From Progne subis subis (lineage: Eukaryota > Chordata > Aves > Passeriformes > Hirundinidae), in assembly GCA_022316685.1 (NCBI GenBank), contig JAKJHU010000039.1:1364001-1428000 (forward strand): DNA of 64,000 nucleotides, given 5' to 3'. Positions 13,742-27,300 of the stretch are shown piece after piece. The translations under genes were made by a program, and so were the position numbers. Under the pieces are notes generated by a model. It was not told the DNA's origin. It made no database searches and saw nothing but the letters and a program-made list of their open reading frames with translations. Numbering within the stretch: position 1 is the first letter of the stretch; each line of letters starts with the position of its first letter.

Positions 13742-14070
13742 GTGTGTAATATTTTCTCCATGACCATCCAGGCAATTCCTTATCCACCAAATCGTTCATC
13801 CATCAAATCCATGTCTCTCCAGTTTAGAGACAAGGATGTCATGTGGGGCAGTGTCAAAAGCTTTGCACAAGTCCCAGTGGGTGATGGCAAGGCTCTCCCC
13901 TTAAAACACCAATGCTGCAACCACATCTTAGACCCCCAAATTCATCAGGCACCATCTTCCTTAGTGGAGACATGGTGGCAGTCACTGATCACCTACTTAT
14001 ATGCCATGAACCTTAACATTGTTCCCAGGAGGATCTGTCCATGGCAAGGGTTTGGTCTGACTATAAAATT
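13742..14070 (-). mobile_element. CR1-like fragment, minus strand
   Basis: The plus strand reads TGTCAAAAGCTTTGCACAAG followed by TCCCAGTGGGTGATGGCAAG, CACCAATGCTGC and related text, a widespread avian CR1 segment in reverse orientation. Edges are approximate and no element end was located. Confidence 0.6.
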
Positions 14071-17000
14071 AACTTTTCTGTTTAAGTAGGGACCAAGAAT
14101 CCCATACTAGCTGTAGACTTATTGCTTCTTTCTTCCATTTGCAGCTAGTATAGGAATCACCAAAAATAAGTAACTACAGAAAGCAGTAAGCAAATTTGCT
14201 TGTTCAAAGGGAAAGTTAAGTTGCAAAATTGAGAAGTTTTATTATCACACGAGCATCTTGGTAGCAGAAGAGACTCATACAAGAAGAGGATTTATTGTCC
14301 CTAAAATAATATACTAACTCTAGAGGAGCTCTGCAAAATGCAGGTGAGCACCTGCTAACTTTTCCAACAATTAAATGGTTGGGCTTCACAGCACAAGTGC
14401 ACACTGAGCATGAAAACCTCTGACTTCCATCACACAGAAGCAGTTCTTTTCACTGCTGAATACAAGTATCTAAAGTTCTGTGTCCTAGTTTTAACTTGCA
14501 AATTGTACTGCTAAAAAAAAAATATATAAGCCCAGAGAAGGCTATAAAATATAAAACTTGCTGTAAGAGCTCACTGTAAGGAAGCATGGTCAGCAAGCAC
14601 ACACTCTCCTCCATAAATATTTTAAGTGTTAATAAAACAGTAACGAAGAGAGAAAGACACTAAAAAGTATATTTTACATTCGCTTTCCTCCCACTTCTTT
14701 TAACAGTGGACAGACAGGAGGAGAGCAATGGCAGCTCCTGCCCAAATAATTTCATCAATCCAAACATGATCAATCTTACAGCAGACAAGAGGAACAAAAA
14801 CGAGCCACCATCTGTGGTGTCTTCTGGGTGGCAGCACAACTAGCATTTTCTGAGTGAGCTGACACTCATGTCAGAGACAAGAGACGCATGCTGGTTTTAA
14901 GAAACTTTTGTATCATTCTAAATTTGTTTCTCTATAATATATATTGAAGGATACATTGATGCCAGGAGTAGCAAGCTGCCTTTTTTGTGAAAGATGCTAA
15001 TAACATACCTTCACAGTGGCTGTCATTGTATCATCATGGCATGTTAAACCCCTCTGAAACTACAATTCACGGCCAGCAATGTGATACCTGAATTTAATTC
15101 AGAGCTCTTTGCACTTCCTGCTACTTGGAAGATATTAGAGACCTTCCCTGAACATGCATTGTGCTGAAAGCTTCTAAGAAAAGTCCACATGCACTGAGGA
15201 AACCTGGAATACTGTTTTGGAGAGATTAATCTTTGAGGCAAAAGTTTACCATGGTTGAAGCAGTAGCAGTAAATAGTCACTTGATACACAGGCATCAGTG
15301 TCCCTTTCAGAAGACAGATCCAATACATTAATTGCTAAAGTGTCATCAAATGTCTGACAGATCAGACCCAAATGGTGTGGTGTGCTTACACCAGACGGCA
15401 ATCTGAGTCTTAAAAGCAAAGTTACAGACTTATTTGCTGTAAGGTTTCCAAATGGGCATGTTGTGCATGTTATTTATGGACATCTGCCCAGACCTTCAGA
15501 TGAACAACTCAAGAGATGTGAGCTTCCACAAGAGATGTGAGCTTCAAACTCAGTGACAACATCTCAGTTCACCAGTTTAACTGTTGAAATACTGATGGCT
15601 TCTGCAAACAGCCAAAAGAGTGAAAAAAGCCAACAGGGAGCTAGAAGTTCCTATAATGGTGGAAAATTGAAAATAAAAAGACGAACAGAAGGAAGGAGAG
15701 TATAGTGAAGGACAAGAAAGACACAGAACACACAAAGTACTAAAGGAAAGGGACACTGAAGAGAGAAGAGGAACTGCAAAACTCCTCTCAACCTGAGAGA
15801 TCCAGAAGAAAAGCTGAGCCACCGTCCAAGACCATTGGCTCACTCAATCCTTCCCTTCCCAAAGCCTCAAACCGGTCACTATGGCCAGGGAACAAGTTTG
15901 TGCTGTGGTGGGACCTCCAGCACCTGCACTCCTGCTCTGCTGTCCCCTCACTTACCACAAGGATTTGGCTTCTCTTGCCTCCAATTTCCATAGCAAACAA
16001 TCCTGCCAGAGCCCCGCCATTGCACCCAGGGCCCCACACATCACCCCAAAAAGAGCCCTTGCTGAGGGCAGGTTGGCCACAAGGCTCAGGACTTCAGCAG
16101 CTCTTCCTTCTTGCTTGGAGGAAACGTGAGGCAGTGCTTTCGGCATAGACCCAAAAAGACAACAGTGACATTAGCCCCAGCACAAGACACAAATAGTTTA
16201 ACTTGACCAACCTGATCTGTGTCCTCCACAGCCCTTAGCCAGACACCCACGCTCCAGAGAAGGAGATAAAGGCATAAATCAAGGTATTTACCTCTTGTCA
16301 ATGCTGCTTCACGAATACCTCCAATTTCAGCATACACTGTCATGTATGTGGCTGTGCTTTGACATCAGTGGTACTTTTACATCACACAACCCCCATTTTT
16401 GTTGTGGCCAGGACAAGCTGCTGCTTTGTAATGAGCAGTAACACCACTGTTCTGGTTTGTCATCCATGTTGGATTAGGGCAGGGCCAGACAGAGGGTGAG
16501 TGCATCGAGCCTTCCCCCTACACCTCAGATTTGGTTCTAATGTCCATACACAGTCCTTCCTGGGAATATTCATCACTCTGACTGGGCTTATGAACTGTTT
16601 GCTCAACAGGCAACAACATACTTTAAAGGACATTCATCTCTCTCTGGAGCGGTAGGTGTCTGCTGGTATCTGCTGGTTACAGCCTGCCTACAAATAAAGA
16701 ACTGGACCTGAAGATGGGCCAGGTGTCGCTCTGTCTGAAATGTCCTGTGTTCATTTAACCTGCTCAGAGCTATTGCTGTGGCCAGGAGGTTCATACAACA
16801 GCTAGTTGTGTGCCTGCTCATTTAGCACAGACCTCAGGCTGTGCTGGAGCTCTTCATGCTGCAGCTGGACAGAAACCTAAAAACAGCATTGTTGAGCTGT
16901 TTTGAGACTCAAGATTATCACAATAAAGGCAGGGAAGGGAGCACACTGTGGCAAACTTACCTCTGCTTACAGCCACCACTTACCACGCAAAACACAGCAG

Positions 17001-20000
17001 TTCTGTGAGCAGGGCTTCCCTGCACATTCTCCATTCAAAGGGAGAGGGAAAGCCAGTTTTTAAAAACTAGGGCAAAGGCCAGCAAAATAGTGCAAAATTA
17101 TTTACACAAGGAACACCAGAAAGCCAGCTTTGTGAATGTAAAGCTTATATGGGCTTCTGTAAGCAAGGGGAATAGACATGTTTTGTCTCCCAAATACGAT
17201 CATCAGCTGGAGGCAGCACATCATCAGTGAGAAATTTCCAAGAACTTTGCAGAACTAGGAAGAAGTAAAAAGCAATGATTAACATGACTGTCTGCTCTAC
17301 TTTATGTCTGACACCAAAAGTAACGTGCTTGTCTGACCCACAGTGTATTTATACATCCACATCTTATAGCTTGCCCTGTCCATGACTTCATCAGCAAAAG
17401 GTGTTTAGGGTTTGCCCGGCATTAAGTGGCCAGACAGAATGCATTAGTCTAGAAATGGATTATTAAATTCCACTGTCAAACTGAAGTAGTCAATAAATCC
17501 AGAGGAACAGAAGACCTTCAACTACATGATGCTTTATGTGTACTGTTAAAAAGTTCCCATACAGTTTGGTTTCAGTCCTGTTTTGATTTCTTCCTTGCCT
17601 AACCCTTTATTTCTTCTGTCAGGCCTTGTCCTGCCTCGGTGTGTAGTACTGCCAGCTACTGAGTTGCTTACATCTTTTTGGGAACCGTCCCTACTCAGCA
17701 AAGTGAGCCAAGTCACCACATATGGATTCTAAACTCCAGGACTTCAAACCGCTCACACAGTTGAAGGATCACAAATCAACTCTTTTTCTTCTAGGCAGAA
17801 AAGAACATGCTTCCAAGCTGATGGGAGAACTCTCTCTTCCCTTTCAAAAATGCAAAGGAAGATTCAGTAGACTGCCATTGAAGTAACAGGCTGCAAACCT
17901 GTGACAGCCCCACCCTCTCACCTGCCTACTCAACAGCAACACTGAAAGGATTATCTTCAACTCATCTTCATCATTTGTTTTTAAAACCACAAATATTTGT
18001 GGGGTTTTTTGTTGCTGCCTTCCAGAACAGCCCATGCAAAATTTGTACCAATGGAGATCCCACTGTTATCCACATGGGACATCAGCAGCAGCTTGGATCA
18101 AACCAAACATATTCTAGACACAAAGGACCAGAAAATGGGGTGGCCTTTTTAAGAATTAAAAGACAGGCAGGAATTTTTATAGCTGTTGTTGCTAGTTTTG
18201 TTGACTTCTGATGAGAGTTACCAGATAACGTATGTTCCTCTGAGTTAGAACCACTTCAACACCAGACACCTATTTGTGGGTCCTATTTCAGCAGAATTAT
18301 TTTCTTCTCAAAGAAATCTTAAGCCTTCGATAAGGAGTCAAGAAATCACATCCATTTTTTCTGAGAGTTTTTCATTTTCTTCATCTCCTCACTTACCCTG
18401 ACCAGGTTTAAACTGAATTAAAAGAATAGGTATGCTTTGGTCCTGTCTCAGACTGCATTTAGCTTAAGTTTAAATCTTACATTCAATGTATCATGATTTT
18501 TCAAAGATGCTCCTGCTGGAAAAGCACTGTATGATTCTTAGCAACCTATCACATAAAATATCTAATCCTCCACACTTGCTCCAAAAGCATATGCAAAAAT
18601 AAAAAATGCAAAATATTCAAACAATGTATAAGGGTAGTTGTTTTTTCTTCATGTCCCAGCAGCACTGAGGCTGAGAAATCTCGCATTCAAACTAGATAAA
18701 GCAATGCCCTCTAGTGTTCTGTGGAGAAATCCCAGACAAGATCACCAAAAGCCTTAAAAAATTCATGTACCATCTCAGGTGATAGTCAATGTTTGAAAGC
18801 TTACAGCTTTCACATGCAACATCCTTGGAATTTTCTGCATATGACTGTGGCCTGCAGAACTATTAGGGATCTCTTCTCTTCCTTCTCTCCACCGCTGATA
18901 TTTGCATCATAATTTCAAATACCATCTGTGGACAGTCTTCCCACCTGAGGCATGTGTCAAATCACATCACACCACCCTGCACCCTCCCCAGGTACACAGC
19001 ATTTGGTACCCTGTGTTAATGACCCGTCACACAAGCAGGATGTAATTTTTGGCTTGAGGCACTTCCTTACAGAGCTCGAAAGTTTCGCAGAATTCTTCTG
19101 GCAGCAGCTGTCCCATGATATTGATAAACTGCAAATTCAAGAACTATCCAAATTCAATAAAGACTCAAACAAAGCATTCTATGGTTCAAAAAAACTCCTG
19201 CAGAGCTATCAAAATATTTATTTACATCCTATACACATTACAAAATTCAGCTTTGTATTCCACAAAGGACTGGAAGAGACTTTATAACTGGAAGTCTGAA
19301 AAGCAAAAGGTAAAGTCCTTGATGAAGGCTGCTCTTAAATGGGAAGCTGGGAGTCCTTAAATTTACCATCCATTGCTCTAAGAGACTGGGCTCTCATTAT
19401 CTAGACAGATTAACCTGAATGACTTTGGTTAAACTTTTAATCATATGAAATAGTTTTAAAATAATTAAAAGCAATTTAAAAATCCTGTTAGAGCTCTGTG
19501 CTTTTGTTATTTTACATGATATTGATCTGCTGCAGATAGAAACCACAGATCAAAAGGGAAGGGAAAAAAAAAAAAAAAAAAAAAAGAGATTGTAAGGAAA
19601 CACCAGTTCTGCCCATTTTCTCTCTTAAATAAGGGGAAAAAAGATGAAACTATTTTCTGGCAATCTGAAGGGGACAGGTACACTTTGAAAACTGCCAATA
19701 CAAAGACAGCATCAGTCACAAATGCCCTAAGCCCTATGTGATTATGCAGGCATTTGAGGGGGCAGCAACACTTGACTGTCAGGTGAAATAAAGATACTGT
19801 ATTATGGTTGCACACAAGCTCTTTTCTTTTCCAAATGAAATGATTCTTTGGTTCTATTAAGTTGCTGTCTGGAATTTGTTTCTTGTATGAACAATTGCAA
19901 CCATTACAAGTGTGCCTATTAACAGTGATTCACACTCCTGTTGGGCCATTCACTGGAGCAAGGTTAATTACAGGCATGGTTTCTTCAGAGGAAAGCTAGC

Positions 20001-20073
20001 CTGGCCTCTTTGATAGGTAAAAACAGAGGCTGAGCTCTTCAAACCAGGCATCACCCTGCACCTTCTAGAGGAA
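14071..20073. other. Intergenic sequence downstream of RPAP1
   Basis: There are short open frames only. A slightly GC-richer patch near 15,850-16,150 has overlapping frames on both strands without recognisable protein similarity. No exon of a neighbouring gene could be identified by eye. Confidence 0.5.
19563..19585. repeat. Poly-A tract
   Basis: An uninterrupted A run of about 21 nt in gene-free sequence downstream of RPAP1. Confidence 0.85.
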
Positions 20074-20442
20074 TTTATTCATAAAAACAAAACATCGGAA
20101 ATCTCTTTAAGGTTTTGTTCATATAACTCAAGTTCTCCAAACAAAAGCCTGCCAGAGTGACTATGAAAAAGTATAAAGAAAACATCCAGTGAGATCATAT
20201 ACCTAGAGTAAATAGTGGACTTATGTGGCACTTGTGGTGTGCCTTTCAGGGTTCTATATTTGCAGCCCTTGTGTCTAAGGCTGCAATTCAGAACTTGGAT
20301 GTAGAAGTGGGATCAAATTAGACATTTTTAAAATTAGGTTTGAGTTAGGAAACTCCACTTCAAAATTTAAATTGCATTCTCCTCAGAGGGCAACCAATAC
20401 ATATTCTAATTAAACAAGCAGATACTTTTTTTTTTCTTTAAT
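20074..20442 (-). promoter_or_regulatory. Candidate RPAP1 polyadenylation signals
   Basis: On the minus strand downstream of the RPAP1 stop, ATTAAA lies at 20442-20437 and AATAAA at 20079-20074. These would give 3' UTRs of roughly 0.8 or 1.1 kb. Choosing between them needs transcript data. Confidence 0.25.
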
Positions 20443-21199
20443 GAGGGGTAGTTACTGCCAAGCATTCTGGCCTGCAAATAAATTATTTTTGATCTTGTTA
20501 TACATGTAACCAAATTAAGGGAGAAAAGAAAGCAATTTAGAGATCATCCAAAAGACAGCCAAGGGAGGGTATTTGACGTTCATACCACTGCACGAGGAAC
20601 TCATATTTCTTACAGGTCTAACACAATACAACTGTGTTACTGAGTGTATGCACAGAACACTATCTTGGAGAAACTGCTTGCATGTATATGTTAAAAAAAC
20701 CCTCTCAGGATCAGATTCCTCCATGACACACTGTCATTCCGTTTGCAGGGTATAGTGTGTGGAAAGGACCATTCAAAATCTAAGGTACAAAAAAAACAAT
20801 GTAAGGATCAGGAGAAAACAGACTATTTGGGAACCTAGCTTCCAGCCTGACTAAACAAAACAGCTTTTCCAGTTCCTTCAGTTTATCCAACAGTCCAGTG
20901 CCTTTCAGACATTTTCTCACCTCCTCTGGGAAGAAGCAGAACAACTTGAAGGAGAATGGAGGAAAACGCTCCAACATCCATCACAGAGAGGCCACACACA
21001 TACATGTTATCTTTCCTTGACAACATGTATGTTGGTCTGCAGGGCTGGGAGCATTCTACCAGTGCTCCACTAGGCAAAGATGCCAAGAGTGTCCAGGTAA
21101 GACACTAAAACAATCTGAACTGCAAGTAGTTTCATCAGTGAAGTATAAACTGAGCTTTTCCATTCTTCACCTTGGCCCTCTTCTTGCACAAGTGCTTTG

Positions 21200-21355
21200 C
21201 TATGAGTCTATTGCTGGTGTATTCTCTGTAATTTCTTTCTGTGTCACCACCTGCAGGTACTTCAGTCGCATGGGAGGGAGCTGCTCATAAAGGTCAAATC
21301 CCAAAGGACTCTCTGCATTCAGCAGTCTGTAGTACAGCAGGTGCTTTTTCAAGTT
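21200..21355 (-). CDS. RPAP1: RPAP1 exon 25 (residues 1382-1432 and stop)
   Basis: The acceptor is CTTTCCTCAG; 156 nt end at TAG (21202-21200). It encodes [20 protein letters not shown] and [20 protein letters not shown], then a short variable tail. The length and ending agree with other RPAP1 proteins. The 3' UTR continues to lower coordinates. Confidence 0.95.
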   Translation of the reverse strand, partial: NLKKHLLYYRLLNAESPLGFDLYEQLPPMRLKYLQVVTQKEITENTPAIDS

Positions 21356-24300
21356 CTGAGGAAAGAAAGAGAAAGGTATCTAATCTTTTCCACTGTCTCC
21401 TATACAACACAGTAAATCTGCAAACAGTACAATTCCATCATGGCAAAGATATTTAATTACATCATCTTCAATAGAAGAGCTATAAAAGGCAAATTTCTTC
21501 CAATAAAATTCACTTCTTTTTGCATGAGAATTTCTCTTCTAAACACAACTCCATTGTCTCCTCAACAACCCTTCACAGTGACTTCTGGCCAGAAACCCAA
21601 GTGGATTTTTGAGTGTGATCTAATCATTTACCCTGGACACTAATCATAGAGGGCCAAATCGGAAGGCCCGCAAAGGAAAGATTTTGGCAAGCTCCTTGAA
21701 AAAAAGAGAAACCTTACATCTATCTTTTTCTTTTCAGGGGAAGCATCCAACTAAGAAATAAGACAGATTACTGCTGGCCACCTATTCTTCATAACAGTGC
21801 TACAATCATTCCTCTAGCATCTCTAGTATCCACATATAATGCTGCTTGGACAAGAGGCAAGGAAATACAGTACAGAAGATTCATCTAGGTTCCAACAGGC
21901 TCAGTGTTTTGAGGTCGATTATTATAAGAATAAGTTAAGCGTATTTACAAATATTGCAGGCCAAAATCGTATAAGATCTAAACCCTCTCATTCTCAAATT
22001 AGCAACATTATTAAACACGAATTTCAAAAGCCAAACAAGTCTATAAGAGTTTCCACATACGAAAAACTTAATTCCCAGCAGCACAAGCTGAATCTTACAA
22101 ATCCTACCTCATCTACCAACAGCCACGTCTTCCTCAGCATGCTTTTCCGAGCAGCATCTGTCTCCTGAGAACAAAACACATACTTTCCTTAATACGGTGC
22201 AGTAATACCTTTGCCCAGGGGCATACAGCACTCCAGGATGATTTGCTCATTATAATGATGAGCAGCTTGTTCCAGCAGAAAGTGCTTGAGATGTCTTATC
22301 ACCTAAATCCTGCCTCTCTGCTCCTTTCCCTGATCTGAATCTCAGCTGACTTCTCAACCTTCAGGCAGAACTGCAGATCTGTTGTTAGCACAACTATACA
22401 CTGATAGAGGCCTCAAGGCCATAGGAGGGCTTCTGCTTGGTTACTCAAGCAAAGTCAAAGAAAGAGTGCTTTGCACCTTAAGATTGTTAAGGCAGAGGGC
22501 AAATCTATTACAAGCTCTCTCTGCCTGATCACCTTCCTTATTCATTCTGCTTATTCTTCCCCCACACCACAGAACACATAATTGCTGACCTTGAAGACTG
22601 GGGTAGGACTGGCTACCATTAATGCAAGTGCATTAGGGTATGATGAACAAAAGCTGCTCCCTCATGTGGATTCTCAAACAGCTGACCAATCCTCAACACA
22701 TTCGCTTACAATTTTTGATTTCAAGTCCCAAAGGTCAGTGATTCATCGCAAGCCACGCTGGATTTATGGGGAGAGCAGATGCAAAACCCAAAAACTGCAA
22801 CCCTGAAGCTCTTCTATCCATTACCCACCTGTGCTGTGCTTTCTTGGGAGAAAATAAAACTGTTCACATGAGCCACGGCCACCACATACAGAACAGGGCA
22901 CCAGGTGTGGCGCAGCGCACCAGTGACCAGCGTTCGGAAGTAGAGTCGCAGAAGGTCCAGGTTATCCTCAGGAGGGGAAGTGTAGCGCTCAAGAGGCACA
23001 GGAAACTACAAGAAACCCATCCAGGCAACATTACAATTTTTGTCAGGGTCTAATTAGTGAGAGGTTCATGACTTCTAGGGTGCCCTTCCCTGTACATGTC
23101 CTCCTGCAATGCAGTGTACCCCAGTGGCACAAGCCCCATCTGCAGCAGAGCTGCTACGGCCCACCGTGACTGATGTGACTGATGTTGTCAAGCTCTTCAA
23201 CTTTATGGAGAGGTTCTACTGGTCCTATCACTGCAGCTGACTCTTGGCACAGATAAGATGCGCACTTATAAAGTAAGAAGACAGTATTTTTGACAGCATC
23301 ACTAAATTCTAACTCTTGCGCTCTGCTCATTCAAAAGAAATGCAGTCCTACACTTGACAGACCAAATTTTCTTGCTGTTACTCAGGAGAGCACAACTCCA
23401 GTGTAACTATATGTGGGAAGATGGTTGAGAGGGAAAATGACTATTTGTCTATGCACGGGCAAGGAAAAAGTTCTCACCAAGGTGTGAAAACACTTTAATT
23501 AAAGTGAAAAGTAGTTGCTAGCGGAACACAGGGTGCCACCAGCCCTTCATACAAGCAACCTATAAATTACAAGTACTCAATGGTTAAACCAAGCAAGGTT
23601 TAGGACAGTTTCCACTGAAGACTGAGCAATTTCACAGCTCCTGCCCTTCACACAGACACACAAATCAAGGTTAAAGAATCACAGGCAAGAGCCCAGTAAC
23701 ACAGAAATACAGAGTGATAGGCAATCGGCAATTACCGTAAGCCAGGATTACCTGCTGTAACGGCACTCCCAGCGCCCGCAGGATATTTGTGTGCTCCCCA
23801 AAAACAGAGAGACGCAGATGAACACTGAAACGCTTCTGGAGAGGTAGAAGAACAAAGACACCAAAGAGAGGATCTCCAAAGGAGACGCCCTCAAATTGCT
23901 CCAGGAGATTTATATAGAGATCGTGGAAGGACGCTAATCCAGGGAGAGGAGCATCCAAGTTTAGGGAGTCCAGGGCCTTGGGCTGGCAATACACAGAGAG
24001 AAGGGCAGCTGTGTAGCGGTGGATTGGTGCTTCCAGAAAGAGGTCACTGCCAGTGAGGAAGACACACATAAGCCGGGCAAGTTTGGCAGCAGTCGGGATG
24101 CTCTGAAGGATTTTAGAACGCCAGGTTTCCAGCAACAAGACCCACTGCAGGTTCCAGGTCACAGTGTTGATGAGATCAAGTGGGAGAGAGTTCAGTACAG
24201 CCCCACGTGTCTCTGCATTAGTCACTTTGTTGTAGAGGCTGATAAGTGGAAAGAATGGCCAATCTGAAGGCAGGATGGGCCCTCTGACCTCAGGAAGTAG

Positions 24301-27300
24301 CATTGACTGGACGAGGTAATTCCGCCCTTGGTAGGACGCCTGAGAACGCAGAAGGGTGGGCTGCAAGTGGACAAAGTGAGAGAGGTAGCAGGAACGAATG
24401 GAAGGCAGATTCTGGTATGATTCTCTCAGCAGGGCACCACGAGTAACCTTTGGAAGAAATGCTGCTGCAGAGCCAGGTTGTGCCAGTTTGGCACTGGTGC
24501 CCAGATGCAGAATATCAGAGAAGTCAGCTGCTTCTGGTCCTCCAGCTTTCCCTTCACTGTAAGATAAAGACAAGTAACAGTTTAAGAAACAAACAAACAA
24601 ACAAAAACCTGATATGCCAAACAAAAAGTATATCACAAATTTATCTCTACAGTCTTCCTGGAACAGAGCACTCAACACTTTCTACATCATTGAGCTATTC
24701 TTATACAGAGGGCCTGTAAAGCATCAGCTACCTTGGTATTTACAGCTAATTCACAGAACCACATTTGGTTGCTGACTAGCAACACTGAGGCCATGCCATG
24801 AAAACACAATGCCAGTCTAGCGTGGGGGCTGAAACTCCTTGTCCAGAGCCTACTCACCAACACAGACATGAAAGTGCTGAGATGAAATACTGCATATCAG
24901 ATAAGGCCTAGACAAACCAGTAAGACAATTCTCAAAACAGTAGCTTTGCAGCTGGCAGTGGCAAGCTCAGCAGAACCACACGGACTGATAGAAACTGTGC
25001 AGGTGGAGGGTGTTTGTCAAATCCATATGCCACAACTCAGACCAAAGACTCACCATTTTTGTTGATCCAACAAAAGAACCAATACACCACCACACAAACA
25101 AATCCACTAACAAATTTCCCTTCTTTCTGAAAAAAACATAGTATCTCCTTACAGCACTTTGGTTCAACCTCCTACAGAGATACATCATGCCTAATTCAAA
25201 AAGGATTGAGATGAACAAGATAAACTACTACCATCTTCTTGCCCAGATATGAGAGGATACATATCTGAGGTGCTCAGGATTTCTTCCAGTGTAAGGTGGA
25301 AGACGTGGCATTTGTCAAATCAGCAAATATTTGTGTAAGAACTTATTAATACAAGTTTGAGGAAGAATCATTAAGCTCTTCAGGCGATGTCAAATTCTCA
25401 TTTATTTTCTAGACTCCCTTCTCTCAGGATGGCAGATGCTAGGCCTTAGGGACATTCAGTTCTATCAGGAGTCACAAAGGCCTTATCACAGAGGAAATCA
25501 AAAGAAACTGGTCACATTTCTCAACACCGGTACATCAGAGAAAAATATGCAACCACATTTCTTGCCTGATTACATGGCTCCATGCCTGGACAATATGCCA
25601 ATGAGTAAGTAAAATTTAACTACACACTTTGTTAAACGGCAAAAATTATGATAAAACTGCACTGCCAGTGTGTTTTTTCCATTTACCCCATGTTTTCCCA
25701 CACACCAGACTAGAGAAAGGAAAAAAAAAAAGCAAAGCTTACAGAAGAAACTCTGGATTAAAGGCAAGATCCAGTAGGACCTCGTGAGCCAGATGCTCAC
25801 TCCCTGGCAACAGACGGCTTAGCAATGCCATGGCAACACAGTGATGGAGTGAGGCGTGCTGGGTGTAATCCGGACAAGTGCCTGCCTGTACAGGAAGGAA
25901 AACAACAGATAAAAGCACTCTATCATTTGTCAACAAGACAATCAACAAGGACAGGAGGGTCAAACAAGACACAGATCTCGCTGCGAAGTGAAAGACTGAG
26001 GCAGACTGCAAGAGCTGCCAGCATTCATACCAAGAGATATTTCTGATTCCCCTGACTGCCTTAGATAGTCAGATATTTTTTTAGCAACACAGCTGAAAAC
26101 TTTCTTCTTACTCTATCCCAAAGAAAGGCAAAAATATAATTTTTCCATCCAAATTATTTTGGAACCAAATCCCCACATCAGTAACTGGAAAGATGCTTTT
26201 GCTAATAGGTCATAAAACTCAGCAGAAGAGTCGCCAGACCTAAGTCAGATACAAGAAAGAACAGGGAGATGAAGACCAGCTGCCAGTGAAGTCAGCTCCT
26301 TGGGGAAAGAAATGAAAAGACTAATAACGATACCATTCTCCGAGCCAACGCTAACACAAAGTACTGCAGGTGATATTCATGGCGTAGGATCCACGCAGAT
26401 GAGGGAGTCACAGAGGGAGGTCCAGTCTGCCAGCTTTGATGCAGATAATCCCTCAAGCCTCTGAATCCCAGCACAGAGCTGTACTGTAAAGGAATCACAA
26501 ACGGAGACAAATAATATTACAACAGTTTGTGTCTGGAGGAAAGCAAAACACAGCCCTCTCCAAGGCCCAGCCCCTACCTTCTCTCACATGAGAACTGCTG
26601 TTGGCTACTCCAAAAGCCATATGTGAGAACAGCCTTATAAATATCTGCTTTTCTTCTCAGGGCTCACCTGCATCCATCGTGACCATCCCCATCACAGATA
26701 ACTAACAGTCACTGCCAACAATTTCCATAGTGTTCTTTAAGGCAGAAATCTGGCCAGTGGCTTAAAATGTTTTTCCCTCATCTGACCAGATAGCCAACCC
26801 TTAGTAGCCAATCAGCTAATTCAACACAAGGTGACACAGGAAGGTTTCGAGAAAGCTTATGCTAGCTATTCCATCTTTCTAGGGCTCAGACATTTGCTCT
26901 TTAGGGTCTGCCATCTTCCGTGACTCACTCATTCTGAAAATTCAGAACGAACCAAAGTAGGAACAACCCTCTTCAGAAGCACTGTAGCATTCATTCTCCT
27001 CTTTAATATTACCCCATTTTTCTTTGTTATATATGCTTCAACCATGCTTTTCCTCCACTGACACTGAAGTTTTATATTTTGCTTAGCCAAACAACAGTTA
27101 TTCGACTCTTCTCAATATTCTTTATAAATCCATCTTTTAAGCATCACCTGCTCTGTAATTCCAGCTGTCTGGTGTCAACTGAATACTGGAATTCGAAGAC
27201 AAGATATTTTTCTGATCCTCATCCCACTTTTTCTGAAAGTCGGGCTGTTTCTCTCCATAATACTTTAATATTTTTAAAATAAAAATGCACAACAATTCGT

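Noticed and set aside
15881..16148. Candidate exon cluster in a GC-richer patch
   Set aside because: Open frames on both strands overlap without a conserved-looking protein or good splice sites.
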